A stretch of 64,000 nt of DNA, from NCBI RefSeq assembly GCF_009363255.1, contig NZ_CP045319.1:124001-188000 (forward strand), given 5' to 3'. Under the pieces are notes generated by a model, which did no database searches, had not been told where the DNA came from, and saw only the letters and a program-made list of their open reading frames with translations. Made by a program: the position numbers and the translations under genes. This document shows, in pieces, positions 38,801 through 47,766 of this stretch; the stretch's first letter is position 1, and each line of letters begins with the position of its first letter. The stretch comes from Roseivivax sp. THAF197b. Lineage in GTDB: Bacteria; Pseudomonadota; Alphaproteobacteria; Rhodobacterales; Rhodobacteraceae.

Positions 38801-41800
38801 CGCGGGGCCTGTCACGGTCGCGGTGTCGGAGAGCGGGCCGACATCCGGCGACGACACGCTGCCGGTATTCGCCACCTGGCCTGCATCGATATCGTCCTGC
38901 GTCACGGTATGCGTGTAGGTGCAGGACGTATCGGTCACACCGGGCGCGAGCGTGGGGATCAGGCAGGAATAGCCGGGATCGAGCGAATCCGTGACCGTAA
39001 TGCTGGTCAGCGTCTGGGTGCCGGTATTCTCGACCGAGAATGTATAGAGGATCGTGTCGCCCACAGCGTCGAACGTGCTGCGATCGGCGTCCTTGGAAAA
39101 GCTCAGCGCCTTCGTGGCGTCGGCGGGATCGATAAGGGCCGTGCTGCTGCTCGTCTGGGTCAGCTGCGCGCCGCGCGCCGGGACCGCAACCGCCGTGGCG
39201 GTGTTCGGGATCTCTTCGGCGTCCACATCGGCTTGAAGAACGGTGTAGCTGGCCGTCGGGCAGTTGGCCGTGGCGCCCGGTGCAATATCCGACAGGACAC
39301 AGGAGAAGCCGGGGATCAGCGGGTCGCTCACGGTGACATCGGTCAGAGTCACGTTGCCCGTATTCGTCACGCTGAAATCATAGCTGAGCGACTGGCCGAC
39401 CGTATTGAACTGCACCGGGCCGGTCTTCGTGAAGGTCATGGCGGGGGTCGCATCGACCGGCACGCTTGCGCTGCTCGCGTTGGAGCGGATGGTGACGGTG
39501 GTGCCGTTCTCGGTGAAGGGCACACTTGCCGTTGCCGTATTATCGACCTGGCCCGCATCGAGTTCGGCCTGCGTGATACCCACCCGCGTTCCGGTGCAGT
39601 CAAAGCTGTCGCCGGGATTGAACTCCGCCGGTTGCGCGGAGCAATTCGCAGGCGATGTCAGCGCCGGGTCGGTGATGGAGATCGGCTGACCTGCCGCGAG
39701 GACTTGCGTGTTGCCGGTATTCTCGACCGTGAAACGATAGGTGATCGTATCGCCGGTCGCGGAGACACTGGCGGTGTCCGCGCTCTTGGTGAGGGTGATC
39801 TCCGGATTGCGATCGGGCGCGATCTGCGCGCTGTCTTCGGCGGAGCGCGTCGGACCCGCGATGGCTTCTGCCGTGTTCACCACACGCCCTGCAAGAATGT
39901 CGTCGTCGGTCAGGGTGTAGTTTTCGGTACATTGCACCGTCTCGCCGACATCCAAGGGCAACGGGGCACAGGTGAAAAGCCCGATCTTGTCGTCATCAAT
40001 GGTAATCGCGGGCACGCCGGTCGAGGCCTGCGTCAGGGTCACGTTGCCGGTATTGGTGACATCGAACGTGTAGGTGACGACGCGGCCGGTGGCGAAATCC
40101 GCCGCGGCCACGACGGGCGCGGTCTTTTCGAGGCCGAGCGCCGGGTTCTGGTCTGCGCTCACCGTGACCGTGTCGCTGTTGCTGCTGACCGGTTCGGCCG
40201 GAGCTCCTACCCCCGTCGCGGTGGCACTTGCAATGTTGGTGACGGAGCCTGCATCGAGGTCCGGTTGCGTCACCACGTAATCATCGGACGTACAGGTCAC
40301 CGAGGCACCGGGCGCGATCTCGGTCGCGGCACAGGTCACGTTGACCTTGTCATCGGTGACGGCGAGCGTGTTCAGCGTCACGTTGCCGGTATTGGTCAGG
40401 ATATAATCGTAGGTGAGGACGTCGCCGACCGTGTCGAACCGCGTGGCGGATCCGGCATTCAGGCGCTTGTCGAGGGTCAGACCGGTGGTCCGAACGGCGG
40501 GCACGAGCGCGTCGTCGCTGTCCGATGCGCTCAGCGCGCCCACGGTCGCCGAGAGCGATGCGGTGTTGGGCACCTCGCCCCGGTCGAGATCGTCCTGCGT
40601 GACCGCGTAGGTCGCGGTACAGGTCACCGAATTGCCCGGCTCGATGCTGCCTGCGGGACAGACCGCACCCCCGGTCAGCGTGTCCGTGATCGCAGGTTCC
40701 GGCAGGGTCACGTTGCCCGTGTTGCTGACCAGGAACTCGTACTGGATCACGTCACCGACCGCATTGTAATCCGCTGTAATCGCGGTTTTTTCCAGGGTCA
40801 GGTCAAGCGTCGGCGTATCACCCGGCACGCTTTCGCTGTCTGTCTCTGAAAGGTCCGTGCCATCCGGGGCGGTTGCCGTCGCCGTCGCCGTGTTGTCGAT
40901 CGTATAGGCGGGATCGGCCGCCACGGAATTCACATCCGCCTGCGTGACCGTATAGCTGCCGGAGCAGGTGAAATCGTCACCGGGCGCGAGATCGGGAACC
41001 GTGCAGACGAGCCCCGGCAACAGCGGGTCGTCGATTTCGACCTCGGACAGCGTGACGTTGCCATCGTTCCGCACGAGGAAGTCGTAATCGATCGTATCGC
41101 CTGCACCGCCGAAGGACGTGGCCGATGTGGATTTGTCGAAGAACAGGACCGGGTTGGCGGTCGGTCCGGTCAGCGTCACCTGATCGCTCAATTGGCCAAG
41201 CGTGCCGAAATCCGGCACGCCTTCGGCTATGGCGATATTGGTCACAAATCCTCGGTCGACGTCCGCCTGCGTCGTCGTATAGGTCGCGGTACAGGTACTC
41301 GTATCCGGCGCGGGAGAGCCGCTCGGGCGGTCAAGGATGACCGTGTCCGCGCAAGTAACAGTCCCGATCTGGTCGTCTTCGACGGAAAGCTGCCGGATCG
41401 GCACCGAGCCAATATTCGCAATCTCGTATTCGAACGTAACCACTTCGCCCGGAGCGGTGAAGCTTGACGCATCGGCGGTCTTCTCGAGGGTATAGCCCGG
41501 CGCGACCGTCACGATATCCTGATTGCCCAGCGACGGCCCGCGACGGAAATCCCAGTAATTGTCGTTGGGGTCGTCGTCGAATACCTGCGTCACGGTCTGG
41601 CCCGTGGCGAGGATGTTGTTCAGAAGTGCGGGATTGCCGGAGGAGAACCAGCCGGTATTGAACGTGTTGTTGCCGAAGCCGGTCGTGAAACCGAAGCTCT
41701 GCGTGCCGTCATTGTTGGTGATTTCCGTCGTAAGCCCCGACCAGCTGCCGACATTGAAGCCGTTGATGATCAGCGAGATGTCGTTCTGATCAAATCCACC

Positions 41801-42184
41801 AGGCTGCGTATCGCCATCGAACGCACTGAAGCGGATGTAGATCTGCGAGAGACCACCGCCGAAATAGTCGGTGCAGCTCGAGAACCCGCAATCCAGCGAG
41901 ATGGGATCGTTGATCGTGAAGGGGTTGCCCCTGAAAGCGGCAGGCTGACCGTTATTCTGGAAGCCAACGAAGGCACCGTCAGGATCCGAAAACTGATAAT
42001 AGAGGTTGCCGTTCACGCCCTGCAGCACGATCGCGACGCCGCCCGCATCCGGATAATCATCCGGCAAAACGATGGAGGTTCCGGGAACGGTTGACGTGAA
42101 GGGCGTGGCGCCAGCCAGGGTGCCTGCAAACGCAAACCAAACCATGCTCAAAAGCCGGACGGCCCGCTTAAATTTCGGACTCAT
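23822..42184 (-). CDS. Giant secreted repeat protein, about 45 DUF11/DUF7507-type Ig-like domains, SdrD-B-like and OmpA-like C-terminus
   Basis: A 6120-residue protein in one uninterrupted frame. Residues 1-25 are a Sec signal peptide (cut near TLAGA). An N-terminal domain of about 200 residues holds cysteine pairs. From about 227 to 5590 there are 44 tandem Ig-like repeats of about 110-140 residues, each opening with a hydrophobic-x-hydrophobic-x-Lys strand, then a G(D/E)xxxY strand, NTGNVTL, an acidic (D/E) end, often a Cys pair around LAPG, YTVTQADxDAG and a closing N-T-A strand. Next comes [20 protein letters not shown] (about 5590-5620), a thrombospondin-3-like calcium motif, then a Cys-containing SdrD-like domain, a canonical DUF11 repeat (about 5765-5890), a second SdrD-B-like domain beginning [15 protein letters not shown] (about 5898), and a short divergent OmpA-like tail (about 6035-6120). 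The sequence is Asp/Thr/Val-rich with few basic residues. A GGAAGG site precedes the ATG. It is probably a surface adhesin or fibre. No RTX, LPXTG or autotransporter barrel is seen; the barrel is the next gene. Confidence 0.9.
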   Translation of the reverse strand: MSPKFKRAVRLLSMVWFAFAGTLAGATPFTSTVPGTSIVLPDDYPDAGGVAIVLQGVNGNLYYQFSDPDGAFVGFQNNGQPAAFRGNPFTINDPISLDCGFSSCTDYFGGGLSQIYIRFSAFDGDTQPGGFDQNDISLIINGFNVGSWSGLTTEITNNDGTQSFGFTTGFGNNTFNTGWFSSGNPALLNNILATGQTVTQVFDDDPNDNYWDFRRGPSLGNQDIVTVAPGYTLEKTADASSFTAPGEVVTFEYEIANIGSVPIRQLSVEDDQIGTVTCADTVILDRPSGSPAPDTSTCTATYTTTQADVDRGFVTNIAIAEGVPDFGTLGQLSDQVTLTGPTANPVLFFDKSTSATSFGGAGDTIDYDFLVRNDGNVTLSEVEIDDPLLPGLVCTVPDLAPGDDFTCSGSYTVTQADVNSVAADPAYTIDNTATATATAPDGTDLSETDSESVPGDTPTLDLTLEKTAITADYNAVGDVIQYEFLVSNTGNVTLPEPAITDTLTGGAVCPAGSIEPGNSVTCTATYAVTQDDLDRGEVPNTASLSATVGALSASDSDDALVPAVRTTGLTLDKRLNAGSATRFDTVGDVLTYDYILTNTGNVTLNTLAVTDDKVNVTCAATEIAPGASVTCTSDDYVVTQPDLDAGSVTNIASATATGVGAPAEPVSSNSDTVTVSADQNPALGLEKTAPVVAAADFATGRVVTYTFDVTNTGNVTLTQASTGVPAITIDDDKIGLFTCAPLPLDVGETVQCTENYTLTDDDILAGRVVNTAEAIAGPTRSAEDSAQIAPDRNPEITLTKSADTASVSATGDTITYRFTVENTGNTQVLAAGQPISITDPALTSPANCSAQPAEFNPGDSFDCTGTRVGITQAELDAGQVDNTATASVPFTENGTTVTIRSNASSASVPVDATPAMTFTKTGPVQFNTVGQSLSYDFSVTNTGNVTLTDVTVSDPLIPGFSCVLSDIAPGATANCPTASYTVLQADVDAEEIPNTATAVAVPARGAQLTQTSSSTALIDPADATKALSFSKDADRSTFDAVGDTILYTFSVENTGTQTLTSITVTDSLDPGYSCLIPTLAPGVTDTSCTYTHTVTQDDIDAGQVANTGSVSSPDVGPLSDTATVTGPARTASFTFDKQADPSFSAVGEVVDFTFAVTNTGNVTLTDVSVSDPFFGAPVSCTIPAIAPGATDLSCTASYTITQPDLDAGEITNTADVTADAPTGVTPPPGQSDTVVVEGPAENAALTVDKVSTDGLYGSVGDTETFSFTVTNTGNVTLSGLSISDADPAFSCALPDLLPGDRTTLCADGMTPLSVTKTFDQADVDAGSFSNTVTVTGASNVLGTPVSASDTETVAGPAQVPAISLDKQSTFAGTLESVGQTLTYDFVVTNTGNITLTSDITVTDPLIPNVDCPTLPAGGVAPGATYTCTGEYRVTQVDLDRGFVENLADAEVTQAVIPRAPGDPTTVTASDDDTETVTVDQQPALRIAKRVKSTSASSFDNVGDVVTFEYVVTNIGNVTTTAPITVDDDKIPGTLTCTATPLAPGAQVICEDDWVAEQDDLDAGEVTNVATADTVFDGSPVQSQPASVTINAVQDPSLAVEKTFTGTDNPGFFTVGDTLSYTIVVTNDGTVTIDAPITLTDNLVTPVCPAVPGGELAPGDTLTCTAEHIVTQNDIDLGSSTNVVFATGVFDGNPVQSPSDEAIYPVDADPALSLTKAALPTNLPYDTVGDVITYRFTVENSGNVALSDAITIEDDVMGTLPCRAAAGGTVPVFAPGETHVCDVPYLITQDDLDNGELTNNATANTIYAPAGPATMVRSPNASETITADQQEVLTVDKQMTTALTGNVARVDDVLTYEISTTNDGNQTISGIAVSDTLIPDLTCTIGGAAAPANVVLAPGETLLCTGTYTVTQADIDNQSLTNTADATGTDPQGDTISGTDTVDQPLVTPISSINVVKTIEPAPASGQPAFTDPGQPLTFAITVTNTGNVTQASTTITDSLPVSPVSCTIGTLAPGESDSTCEFVYTVTQADIDAASSDGSTVYAGFENVATGVATPLNPALDEATDDGAVFVQGPDREPRFSLVKESTTSEIDTWNELVTYRYTIANIGNVTLFEEPEITDDRIGTFVCSGLPAGGIAPSEFYSCTATDRVEQSDLDGGAMTNTATATSDEVPDPASDTLSIPASQEPGVLLTKAADVTSGVTAGQVITYTYTVENTGNVTLADVTVSDQHSAANGTQALTVGGDTLSSDVDEIGTSTDATPDDGIWSSLAPGDIVTFTSTYTVTQEDLDAQADITNSASVTGTGPGASGPASDTADEAVSPITKAPELVLTKVADDTALTDPVALGQEIVFTITVENAGNVTLTAPVLTDTLTDANGDVLTLSQQPQLTSGDDGDNALEVDEIWTYTARFEVDQQALDAGGIENTVSATAQDPQNSPVTGDLPQPVVVPIDRAPALALVKSSTLDDGGDGRADVGDEITYTYVITNTGNATLFDAAVTEAATSFTGTGTLPVPAYASGGTDLDGNAVLDVAVGETVTFTATYVLTQEDVDAGGVTNQATASANDPEGQPVTDLSGAANDDDVPTKTPLGLAPALEIAKTADDTALTDPVELGQTITFEISVENTGNVTLSAPVLTDVLTDADGEALSLTSEPTLASGDDGDGVFEVGETWIYAASFDVDQQALDAGGIENTVSAVATDPQDQEVTDSIDAPVEVPIARDPALALVKSASVDDGGDGRVEAGDSITYTYVITNTGNATLFDATVTEAATSFTGTGTLPVPAYASGGSDLDGNAVLDVAVGETITFTATYVLTQEDVDAGGVTNQATASADDPAGQPVSDPSGSANDNDTPTETTFTELPSLQVVKTAAASLSAPPVPGDTVTYTITVENTGTVTLDPPVLTDTLTTAEGTAQTLSTLPQFSTGDTDGDGFLDVDEVWTYTAEATVTQEAIDDGGLSNTVLAESEGPNGTPTSDVSDDGTNPAGDNPTETPLTRAPALTLVKTSSLDLGADGIASVGDLISYTYNVENTGNVTLFDASVTETGFGGAGTAPVPTLSSGGADIDGDGDGPDIAVGAAPVIFTATYALTQADIDAGLVENSATASAEGPDRTPTDDLSGEDANSDAPTETPIPTNGALEVVKTAITSGLQTPTQVGDTITFVINVENTGNVTLDSVTLDEDFQRRDGTPLSLTPSLVSGDGGVAGAIEVGEIWEYRATYALTQDDIDAGGVENQVTVNATDPQDGPVSDVSDDDGTGQDDPTLVTVAGAPQIAVVKALDSGPNPFSAVGDTLNYSFTVTNTGNITITAPISVSDPLIETQSAIVCDAPPLAVGASLTCSGSYVVSQDDLDAGEVVNTADASVTQPVVPEAPGAPTEVTATAASNGVTVPATQSPALDVAKALSAQSAGTFDTVGDTISYDFTITNSGNVTLDGPFTVDDDRIGDDLPCDTGPLAPGGSVTCTHSYDVTQADLNAGEVTNVATGNTVYDGTPVISDEDSVTVTAIQTPEMSITKELVSATPDTFNPGTVLDYTFTITNTGNVTVDGPISVDDSLIDAVSCEAPAGGLFLPDAELTCSAQYTILDGDIALGSVNNIATANGTFDDAPVVSPADDAIYPVNAQPALTLVKDSDPSDVTYAEADDEITYTYTLTNNSSVAFDQDITITDDRFDAPFPCRPASEGVFGVGESFTCEAVYPVTQEDLDAGFVTNEAVANTVFAPGTPNERPVSSNPAVKTVSADAEPALELEKVLSDAPAAATTGDVIEFTLTATNTGNQTISGVTITDPLLPDLTCTLDEVAAPANVALAPDAALICTGTYTVTQANFDAQSLTNTGAVRGFDPTGADVEDEDSAEVPLATPAPVLTVVKSVTPTPAGGQPVFTEVGDTVDFLIAVTNDGNVTVDDISITDDLPVVPATCDVGTLAPGETDTLCTVTYTVTQADIDGEPGDGFGSFVNTATATGTSAAPDAAVVTGVGDVTARGPDAAPEVALEKSADTAAVTEAGEVITYSYAVTNVGNVTLTTPISVTDDKIDEVSCPTLPAGGLAPGALLTCTADYIVTQDDVDSGELTNLARAFSDQAALPDVPGGETAMLTLPVTAAPALILEKIPSETGDVTVGTTLSYSYRVTNAGNQTLTDVTVADDHTSASGTVALAIGGDTLLADEAPTGDSTDAVEDGVWDVLRPGDVAEFSAFYVVTQDDIDAQVTLTNTATVVAEDPEGAPLSDTDTVSVSVDPASPAITAVKLLDDAGLSDPPVAGDVAGFDITLTNTGNQTLDSITLIEALRRNDGTELTLDNPPVLTGGDTGAPGVMAVGETWTYRAEYTLTQADIDAGGISNNVIARGLSPDDTLAQDISGNGAPGGTGNEPATVSIPAMPGIDVAKIVSTPATEVGAVLDFTVSITNTGNVTLSDVAITEETLRRLDGTSITPAPAPVFTGADLGSGLGVLLPGETADYLVSYTLTQADVDAGGVSNSVAVIGTPPIGSPLTDVLDDPAEQVIEADPSIALLKELGVDAPASFDTIGTTIPYLFTVTNTGNITLFGTVEIDDPILAERGVAPVCEAVPATGLAPDATLTCTATLSVTQADIDEGQITNTATAALDDQTSDPSAITITATQVSELTLEKIAQDTPAEDFVTGAVIEYTFITTNTGNVTVTEPVTIVDTLIDPADLTCEAFPDDGLAPEETYTCTGTYTVTATDVDLGSVTNVAFATDGTTSSLLDDALVPNEGIPSLGIEKVAEVTDFNAVGDVIPYTFVVTNTGTRAFAQPVLVNDTLTGQIPCFAPSASDPDFIPGETVTCEAQIPVTQEDLDRGFITNEAFAETTFGADDTTVLSQPDVVRVDGALAPALTLAKSAAPLPVSGAGHELTFTVTATNTGNQTLENVVVRDPLIDDFTCVSDALAPGAQLVCTGDYIVTQADLDTGSLVNVASGRAVDPQGNAVLDEVSLPVALPAADPGLSLTKTATPSPFGGVGTALTYLFAVENTGNVTLTDLTVTDPLDPDFSCIIPSLAPGVTNRACSLTTVVTQDMVDDGSQENTASVTGFAPGGVPTTASDSITTNGPAQIAALEATKVLLPGTISVAGNQVRYRLDVANTGNVTLENVVVTDVMTDGNNDPVSLDAPFALASGDDGNGLLDVGETWVYTAERTLTQSDLNTGGLTNQVTVTATGPGGAPVRDISDDGDDTDGNQTDDPTIFVPASEPGVTVIKSVIEPGTRPGDSVVFEIVATNTGNLDLSDISVTDTLTRTDGTLLDVDVTTVSVPATLSPGDEAIWRVTHVLTQQDVDAGGLSNTALVRGVAADGTPVSDLSADDDFTDGNTSADPTVITVAPSPSLEVIKTLDEIGTAAGEPVSFDITVENTGNITLNDITVTDEMTTLAGDDPRALSVVFVGTDGTPPSAEGTLSPGETATYTVTATLTQADLDAGGVLNSATAAARTPLGGTLQDVSDDDGTGIDDPTVGAIVPLPAFDLTKEASQPELLFPTVERVTFTFTATNTGNVTQSEIQIDDDLEAFLAPALLLADTYPLDITVAGFGPDAQPNPGFDGTGDTGLIGGDARLSPGETGIVTLTLVYSTAPGQPGAPNTAAITSEDLPTPTEAQALVQTTDTDGDGIPDFLETGDRDNDGVPDWNDYDPTGYLYCEDDGRILTGGLVTVSGGGSAQTGIGTTGPITVVEDGSLGYYQFQVSAPGTYTVTFTDPSAGAPSTTRLSGGPLDVTSLLPANPAALGSPEQGNTGVLADFSAAANPFTQTFVIEAGDPFVINVNIPFEGCAGVNDVIATKTADRRTAVFGETINYTLTFRNDTQNDYIDARIVDDLPPGIIYTPGSARVNGAAQEPVVAGGRLTWTTDLLAGATIPVTFSARVAQTGNFGERVNETWIEHNSGRILSNIARASVSIEPEHVFDCADIIGKVFHDRNGNGYQDGPGTLPEPIYRDDVLPGGKTGKGGKMSSEPLRPDTSEPGMPLARVVTPDGTIITTDEYGRFSVPCAALPRDIGSNFQLKLDPRSLPTGFRVTTENPRNVRVTAGKMTRLNFGVQLGKLVRIDLTHQAFQPGQSEALPALDQAIDGLVGQIARQRSYLRLSYTLRPGEDAAEARTRLRELEKNIRRAWRGRGTYRLEIERHVVRPGR
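26600..28700 (-). repeat. Higher-order repeat block, copy 3 (shortened) in the giant gene
   Basis: Repeats 36-41 (about residues 4495-5195) follow the order B-C-D-E-F then a Cys-free module, lacking G and H. The first module starts like A ([13 protein letters not shown]) and ends like B (ITITATQ), suggesting an A-B fusion by unequal recombination. Divergence from copies 1 and 2 is larger than between those two. Confidence 0.55.
29080..32390 (-). repeat. Higher-order repeat block, copy 2 (modules A-I) in the giant gene
   Basis: Repeats 26-34 (about residues 3265-4369) match repeats 11-19 one by one: A with [14 protein letters not shown] with [12 protein letters not shown] ending DDAIYPV, D with PCRPASEG, E with NQTISG and [10 protein letters not shown] with [11 protein letters not shown] with LPAGGLAP, H with [16 protein letters not shown] of the Cys-free type. 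Copy 2 lies about 5.7 kb from copy 1. Confidence 0.75.
33640..35228 (-). repeat. Recent 798-bp tandem duplication (two-repeat unit) in the giant gene
   Basis: Repeats 19-20 and 21-22 are nearly the same. The segment beginning GTCACGCCGCCCGCATCCAC occurs at 33723 and again at 34521, an offset of 798 bases, exactly 266 codons or two 133-residue repeats. Long stretches differ only at scattered, mostly silent positions. Confidence 0.85.
34826..38113 (-). repeat. Higher-order repeat block, copy 1 (modules A-I) in the giant gene
   Basis: Repeats 11-19 of the giant protein (about residues 1358-2453). Ordered landmarks: A with [14 protein letters not shown] with [12 protein letters not shown] ending DEAIYPV, D with PCRAAAGG, E with NQTISG and [11 protein letters not shown] with [11 protein letters not shown] with LPAGGIAP, H with [17 protein letters not shown] of the Cys-free type. 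The same order recurs in copy 2. Confidence 0.75.
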
Positions 42185-42610
42185 TAAAAGGGCCTTCCCG
42201 AAATACGATTCCCATCAATATTCGTACGGTCGGGATGTCCGCCGCGCCACATGGAGACGGTGGAAGTTGATTCTTGTGCCCTTTTAGCAACGCCGATAAA
42301 ACGATTATTTTTCAAATATTTAAGATTTCTTGCCTATTTTCTGAACACGTTTAATGGGCGATTTGCCGCCAAGTCACGTTGCCGTGTTCAAATGGGCGCA
42401 GCAGCGTGTCCGCCTCCTGTCTCGAATTCGCCAAACACCGAGAGACGCGGCAAGAATTAGGCGATTGCCTTCTGCGCACGGCTCATCTGCGTCATATCAC
42501 ACATGCCGCGCCTTGCGTTTCAGGGCGTTCGGAACAATTTAAGCGCAAACATTCTGCAATCGTCCGCCATTCGACAACATGGTCGGCCTCCGACGAACGG
42601 GCCCCTCTTC
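42185..42610. promoter_or_regulatory. Intergenic region between giant gene and RND efflux genes
   Basis: A 426-base gap between divergent genes. Bases 42296-42345 are strongly AT-rich, unlike their surroundings, and are the likely promoter area for the giant gene. A 9-base inverted repeat, TAAAAGGGC (42185-42193) and GCCCTTTTA (42278-42286), brackets its probable leader. The right half (42350-42610) shows open frames but none with a good start or recognisable product. Confidence 0.4.
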
Positions 42611-43690
42611 ATGCACATTCGGTCATTTTCCGCTTTCGCGATCCTGTCCTTCATCACGTTGTTCGCCGCACCGGTCGCAGCGCAGGACGATGAAGCCCCG
42701 CCGACGGAGGTCGTCAGGCCCGCGAAGCTGATGACCCTGAATGCAGAGCAGGCCATGCTGCGCAGGGATTTCTTCGGGCGCGTCACCGCGAAGGAAACCG
42801 TGGACCTCGCCTTTCAGGTCAGCGGCCAGATCGAACAATTCCCGGTCTCCGAGGGCGAAAGCTACGATGCGGGCGCGCTTCTGGCGCAGCTCGACCTGCA
42901 GCCACTCGAACGGAGCGTCAGCCAGGCGCAGGTGAACCTCAACAAGGCGCAGCGCGATCTCGATCGCCTTCAGAACCTCTCGAGCGCCAATGTCGCGGAG
43001 GTTCAAATCCAGGATGCCCGCACGCAACGCGATATCGCGCGCATCGCGCTTGAGAATGCCGAGGAACAGCTGGCCGACGCGACCCTGCGCGCGCCCTTCG
43101 ATGCGCTCATCGTCCGCAGGCTGGCCGCGGCTTTCTCCACCGTCTCCGCCGGAACGCCGGTCGTGCGTCTGTCGGACATGTCGGAGATCCGCGTCGATAT
43201 CGATGTGCCCGAAATTCTGTTTCGCCGCGCACAATCCACCGATGACGTGCGCTTCCTCGCGAGCCTGCCCGACACGGACGAGACCTATCCGCTCGTCGTG
43301 CGTGAATTCGAGGCCGAGACGGCTGATGTCGCCCAGACCTTCCGCGTGACTCTCGCCTTCACCGAAACACCGGGCGCCTTCGTTCTGCCCGGCGCATCCG
43401 TGACCGTGACGGCCGAGGCCCGCGAAGGGGATCAGACCCGGATGCAGATCCCCGAGACCGCGCTGGTCTACAGCGCCGACCGGACCCCGTCGATCATGGT
43501 CTTCGAGCCCTCGGGCGATGATCCGAATGTCGGATCGGTCCGTCAGACACCCGTCGAGATCGAGATCGGCGATGACGGCCGTGTCGGTATCGTCGACGGG
43601 CCCGCATCCGGCACGGAAATCGTCAGCGCGGGGGCGGCCATGTTGCAGGACGGCCAGCGCGTGCGGCGATTCACCGGGATCGGGGAGTAA
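42611..43690 (+). CDS. RND efflux membrane fusion (periplasmic adaptor) protein
   Basis: A 359-residue adaptor of the HlyD/AcrA family. The start MHIRSFSAF gives a signal peptide ending at PVAAQ. The half-lipoyl motifs (VSGQIEQFPVSEGESYDAG and ATLRAPFDALIVRRLA) flank a coiled-coil hairpin at about residues 95-145 (QAQVNLNKAQRDLDRLQNLS). It bridges the inner-membrane pump encoded 4 bases downstream to an outer-membrane channel that is not encoded here. Confidence 0.92.
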   Translation: MHIRSFSAFAILSFITLFAAPVAAQDDEAPPTEVVRPAKLMTLNAEQAMLRRDFFGRVTAKETVDLAFQVSGQIEQFPVSEGESYDAGALLAQLDLQPLERSVSQAQVNLNKAQRDLDRLQNLSSANVAEVQIQDARTQRDIARIALENAEEQLADATLRAPFDALIVRRLAAAFSTVSAGTPVVRLSDMSEIRVDIDVPEILFRRAQSTDDVRFLASLPDTDETYPLVVREFEAETADVAQTFRVTLAFTETPGAFVLPGASVTVTAEAREGDQTRMQIPETALVYSADRTPSIMVFEPSGDDPNVGSVRQTPVEIEIGDDGRVGIVDGPASGTEIVSAGAAMLQDGQRVRRFTGIGE

Positions 43691-43694
43691 ACCC

Positions 43695-46600
43695 ATGGGC
43701 AAGGGTATCGCCGAGGGCGCCATCAACCGCCCCCTTCTGACATGGATGTTGATGATCGGCTGCCTTCTGGGCGGGCTTTGGGGTTTTGCCTCCATGGGAC
43801 GGCTGGAAGATCCGGCCTTTACGATCAAAACCGCGGTGGTCTTCACGGAATATCCCGGCGCCTCCGCCGAACAGGTCGCAACCGAAGTCAGCGAGCCCCT
43901 GGAATCGGCCATCCAGCAGATGTCCGAGATCAAGTTCGTTACCTCCTCCAACAAACCGGGCGTGAGCCGCATCACGGTCGAAATTGAGTCGACCTATGAC
44001 GGGACCGAGCTGCCCCAGATTTGGGACAAGCTGCGCAACCGGGTGAACGATGCCCAGGGCACCCTGCCAAGCGGTGCCGGGCCGAGCCGCGTGAACGACA
44101 ATTTTGGCGATGTCTACGGCATCTTCTACGCGGTGACCGCGCCGGGCTTCACCGATGCCGAACGTCACGACATGAGCGAGTTTCTCAGGCGGGAATTGCT
44201 GACCGTCACGGGTGTTGCCGATGTCGCCGTCGCAGGTCTGCCCGAGGAGCGCATCTTCGTGGAGCCCGACACCGCCGTCATCACCAATCTGGGCCTGCCC
44301 CCCGGTGCCATCGTGCAGGCCATCGCGGATTCGAACGCGGTCACGGATGCAGGCTCTGTCAGCCAGATGGGCCAGGAAATCCGCATTGATGCGCCCGAAG
44401 GCTCGGGCACGGTCGATGACATTCGCGGCCTGACCATCGGCGTTGCGGGCGAAGTCATCGAGATCACCGATTTCGCCCGTGTCTATCGCGGCCGTGTGGC
44501 CGATCCGAACATGCTGATCCGCTTCGACGGTGAAGAGGCGTTCACGCTGGGTGTCTCGGGCAAGGACGGCGAGAACATCGTCGATGTGGGCCGCGCCGTC
44601 GATGCAAAGCTTGACGCGTTGCAATCGGACATCCCCATCGGCGTGACGTTGCACCCGATCTATCAACAGCATGTCGTGGTCGATGAGGCCTCGTCGAGCT
44701 TCCTCGTCAACCTCGCCATGTCGGTGGGCATCGTGGTGCTGGTGCTCGCGCTCTTCATGGGGTGGCGCGCGGCGGTTGTGGTGGGGTCCACGCTGCTCTT
44801 GACCGTCGTGGGCACGCTGTTCTTCATGGCTCTCGCGGATCTTCAGATGCAGCGGATTTCACTGGGCGCGCTCATCATCGCGATGGGCATGCTGGTCGAC
44901 AACGCCATCGTCGTCGCCGAGGGCATGCAGGGCGACATGGAGCAGGGCAAGACCTCGCGCGAGGCCGCGACCGACGTCGCGGGCAAGACGCAGATCCCCC
45001 TTCTGGGCGCGACCGTGATCGGCATCATGGCCTTCGCAGGCATAGGCCTATCGCCGGATGCGACGGGCGAATTCCTGTTCTCGCTCTTTGCCGTGATCGG
45101 CATTTCGCTTCTGCTCTCCTGGGTGCTCGCCATCACCGCGACGCCCCTGCTGGCGCATTACGTGTTCCGACAGGGCAGCGGCGAAGACACCGATCCCTAT
45201 GGCGGGCCGGTCTTCCGCGCTTACGGCGCAGTTCTGCGCGCCGCGCTGCGTTTGCGCTGGCTCGTCGTTGCGGCACTGCTGGCCATCACCGTGGTCTGCT
45301 ACTGGGGCTTCGGTCAGGTGAAGCAGCAATTCTTCCCCGACAGCAACACGCCCCTTTTCTATGTGCACTACAAGCTGCCGCAGGGGGCCAGCATCAATGC
45401 AACCGCGGCGGACATGGCCGTTCTCGAGGATTGGCTGGAGGCGCGCGACGACGTGGTGTCCGTCGCCACCTTCGTGGGTGGCGGTGCGACACGGTTCATG
45501 CTGACCTACGCGCCCGAAGAGGCGCTGCCGACCTATGGTCATCTCGTGATCCGCACGGAGACGCTCGAAGATATCCCGCCCCTGCGCGCCGATCTCGAAA
45601 TCTTTGGCCGCAATGCCCTGCCCGAAGGTGAATTCCGCACGGAGCGGTTGGCCTTCGGCCCGGGCGGTGGCGCGCCGATCGCCGCGCGGTTCTCGGGCAG
45701 CGATCCGGATGTGCTGCGGGCGCTTGCGGAAGAGGCCGCCGGGATCATGCGCGCGTCCACGGACCAGTTGCAGGATCTGCGCACCGATTGGCGCGAACGG
45801 GAATTGGTCCTGCGCCCGGATTATTCCGAGGAACGGGCCCAGACCGCAGGCGTGAACCGCGCCGATCTGGCCACCGCACTGCAGACGGCGACCGATGGAT
45901 CACGCGCGGGCGTCTACCGCGAGGAAGACCGCCTGATCCCGATCATCGTGCGGATGCCGGGGGCCGCGGAACCCGGTGCGGCCCATCTCATTGACCAGAT
46001 TGTCTATTCGGAAGCGGCGGGCGATTTCATCCCCGTCGAGCAGATCATCAACGGATTCGATTACGGCGTCGAGGATACGCTTTATCAGCGCCGCGACCGG
46101 GTGCCGACCATCACCGTGGAGGCAGGCGTGCCTGCCGGGGTCAATGCCTCTGCCGTCTTCACGGAGCTGCGCGGCCCGATCGAGGCGATGGATCTGCCCG
46201 ACGGCTACAGCCTCGAATGGGGCGGCGAATATGAAAGCTCCACCGAAGCGCAGCAAAGCCTTGGCGGTCAGCTTCCCGTGTCGCTCCTGATCATGGTGGT
46301 GATCTCGATCCTGCTCTTCGGCAAGCTGCGTCAACCGCTCATTGTCTGGCTGCTGGTGCCGATGGCGGTGAACGGCGTGGCGCTTGGCCTTCTGGGCACG
46401 GGTCTGCCCTTCTCGTTCACGGCCCTTCTCGGACTGCTGTCGCTCTCGGGCATGCTGATCAAGAACGGCATCGTTCTGGTCGAGGAGATCGACCTGACGC
46501 GCGCCGACGGGGTGCCGTTCCGGGAGGCCATCGTTCAGGCGTCGACCTCGCGTCTTCGTCCGGTCGTTCTGGCTGCGGGCACGACCATTCTGGGGATGAT

Positions 46601-46757
46601 CCCGCTCTTGTGGGATGCGTTCTTCGCCTCGATGGCGGTGACGATCATGGGCGGGCTTGGCTTCGCGTCGATCCTGACGCTGATCGCCGCACCGGTCTTC
46701 TATTCGTTGATGTTCCCCAAGGCCGACAAGGAGGCCCGGCAGGCAGCGGCGTCATAA
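43695..46757 (+). CDS. RND family efflux transporter, inner membrane
   Basis: A 1020-residue proton-driven pump of the AcrB superfamily with twelve membrane helices and two large periplasmic loops. The start MGKGIAEG at 43695 gives the usual N-terminal cytoplasmic helix (AINRPLLTWMLMIG). TM4 reads GMLVDNAIVVAEG: the first relay Asp is kept while the second (Asp408 of AcrB) is Asn. TM10 keeps the lysine (GMLIKNGIVLVEE). Substrate unknown. There is no local regulator. Confidence 0.93.
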   Translation: MGKGIAEGAINRPLLTWMLMIGCLLGGLWGFASMGRLEDPAFTIKTAVVFTEYPGASAEQVATEVSEPLESAIQQMSEIKFVTSSNKPGVSRITVEIESTYDGTELPQIWDKLRNRVNDAQGTLPSGAGPSRVNDNFGDVYGIFYAVTAPGFTDAERHDMSEFLRRELLTVTGVADVAVAGLPEERIFVEPDTAVITNLGLPPGAIVQAIADSNAVTDAGSVSQMGQEIRIDAPEGSGTVDDIRGLTIGVAGEVIEITDFARVYRGRVADPNMLIRFDGEEAFTLGVSGKDGENIVDVGRAVDAKLDALQSDIPIGVTLHPIYQQHVVVDEASSSFLVNLAMSVGIVVLVLALFMGWRAAVVVGSTLLLTVVGTLFFMALADLQMQRISLGALIIAMGMLVDNAIVVAEGMQGDMEQGKTSREAATDVAGKTQIPLLGATVIGIMAFAGIGLSPDATGEFLFSLFAVIGISLLLSWVLAITATPLLAHYVFRQGSGEDTDPYGGPVFRAYGAVLRAALRLRWLVVAALLAITVVCYWGFGQVKQQFFPDSNTPLFYVHYKLPQGASINATAADMAVLEDWLEARDDVVSVATFVGGGATRFMLTYAPEEALPTYGHLVIRTETLEDIPPLRADLEIFGRNALPEGEFRTERLAFGPGGGAPIAARFSGSDPDVLRALAEEAAGIMRASTDQLQDLRTDWRERELVLRPDYSEERAQTAGVNRADLATALQTATDGSRAGVYREEDRLIPIIVRMPGAAEPGAAHLIDQIVYSEAAGDFIPVEQIINGFDYGVEDTLYQRRDRVPTITVEAGVPAGVNASAVFTELRGPIEAMDLPDGYSLEWGGEYESSTEAQQSLGGQLPVSLLIMVVISILLFGKLRQPLIVWLLVPMAVNGVALGLLGTGLPFSFTALLGLLSLSGMLIKNGIVLVEEIDLTRADGVPFREAIVQASTSRLRPVVLAAGTTILGMIPLLWDAFFASMAVTIMGGLGFASILTLIAAPVFYSLMFPKADKEARQAAAS

Positions 46758-46791
46758 GCCCCTGCCCTGCCGGGTCCGGCGCCACAGCTGA

Positions 46792-47190
46792 TCAGTCGGG
46801 CAGAACGGCCGTCGCCTCGATCTCGATCTTGGCCTCGTCTTCCACGAGCGCGGAGACGACCACCATCGTCATCGCCGGGAAGTGGTAGCCCATCACGTCG
46901 CGGTAGGCCGCGCCGATCTCTTTCTGATGGGCCAGGTATTCCGTCTTGTCGGTCACGTACCAGGTCAGCCGCGCGATATCGGTGACCGATCCGCCGGCCG
47001 CCTCCACGACGTCGCGGATATTCTTCAACGCCTGGACCATCTGACCGATGAAATCATGCGCCTCGAAAACCTGCTCCGCGGTCCAGCCGATCTGGCCCCC
47101 CACGAACAGGACCCGCCCTTCTGCGACGATACCGTTGGCGTAGCCTTTCGCGGGCTTCCAGCCTTCGGGATGAATGGTGATGGTGCTCAC
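46792..47190 (-). CDS. RidA/YjgF family enamine/imine deaminase
   Basis: A 132-residue RidA-type protein. The start is GTG at 47190, forming GTGA with the thioesterase stop; the longer frame upstream is the image of that gene. Motifs include GRVLFVGGQIGW, QMVQALKNIRDVVEAAGGS and a C-terminal AKIEIEATAVLPD. Family members hydrolyse enamines and imines. Here the likely substrate is the 2-amino-enone CoA ester made by the monooxygenase/reductase encoded divergently (inference). It converges with the RND gene. Confidence 0.85.
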   Translation of the reverse strand: MSTITIHPEGWKPAKGYANGIVAEGRVLFVGGQIGWTAEQVFEAHDFIGQMVQALKNIRDVVEAAGGSVTDIARLTWYVTDKTEYLAHQKEIGAAYRDVMGYHFPAMTMVVVSALVEDEAKIEIEATAVLPD

Positions 47191-47606
47191 GGCGTCCCCT
47201 CCATGAATTGGGCGAGTGCCGCCCGTTTGTCCTCCGGCCACCGGATGGAGCGCATCGCGTCGAGATCGACATAGATCAGCGTCAGGTCGGCCGTCAGCCG
47301 CGCCTCGCCCTTGCAGGACGCCGTCACCCTTGCTGCGAGGCTGGCCCCGCCGATCCGCGTGACGGTGAATGCCCAATCCAGTTCATCGCCCAGCCGCGAT
47401 GCCGCGTGAAAGTCGGTCTCGATCCGGCCCATTGGCACGCCCGTCCGGTCGCGCACATGCATCTCGGCGAATGGCCATTTCAACGCGTCACGAAACAGGG
47501 TCTCGACGACTTCGTTGATCATCTCGAAATAGCGCGGGTAGAAAACGATCCCGGCCGGGTCGCAATGCTGAAACATCACCGCGTTGCGATAGGTGTAGGC
47601 CGCCAT
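47187..47606 (-). CDS. 4-Hydroxybenzoyl-CoA-type thioesterase
   Basis: A 139-residue hot-dog-fold thioesterase with the active-site segment FQHCDPAGIVFYPRYFEM (catalytic Asp at about residue 16). It likely releases acids from a CoA ester of the anthranilate pathway or rescues CoA. It is divergent from the monooxygenase/reductase gene with 160 bases between and is followed by ridA. Confidence 0.88.
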   Translation of the reverse strand: MAAYTYRNAVMFQHCDPAGIVFYPRYFEMINEVVETLFRDALKWPFAEMHVRDRTGVPMGRIETDFHAASRLGDELDWAFTVTRIGGASLAARVTASCKGEARLTADLTLIYVDLDAMRSIRWPEDKRAALAQFMEGTP

Positions 47607-47686
47607 TTCGCATCCGTCCCGTTATATCCTGATCGCGCTCGGATCGCGCCGAATTCCCTTCGATTTTCCGGCACTGCGACAAAAAC

Positions 47687-47712
47687 TTCAAGCCTAAAGT
47701 TTTATACTTGAA
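47687..47712. promoter_or_regulatory. Inverted repeat, candidate MarR operator before the monooxygenase/reductase gene
   Basis: TTCAAGC-N12-ACTTGAA in an AT-rich stretch between the divergent thioesterase and monooxygenase/reductase genes. It closely matches the perfect repeat before marR at 57953-57989, including the CTTGAAAT end. It lies where it could control both directions. Just downstream is a near-perfect ribosome-binding site AGGAGGTGA (47754-47762) before the GTG start at 47767. Confidence 0.6.
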
Positions 47713-47766
47713 ATTTCTTCGGCCCGATGGATACTTCCCCTGACATCGCTCATAGGAGGTGACGCC

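Noticed and set aside
37100-40849. A 1249-codon plus-strand open frame (and similar ones at 32735-35350 and 35495-36952)
   Set aside because: Antisense images of the giant gene repeats, with the same monotonous composition and no start signals.
25480-41510. Possible CRISPR or satellite array because of regular repeats
   Set aside because: Repeat units are about 330-420 bases, in frame, with protein-level rather than exact DNA conservation; no short repeats with unique spacers.
23822-42184. Giant gene as an RTX/type I-secreted or LPXTG adhesin
   Set aside because: No glycine-rich nonapeptides, no LPXTG, an N-terminal signal peptide is present, and no type I ABC/HlyD exporter is nearby (the RND adaptor belongs to a pump).
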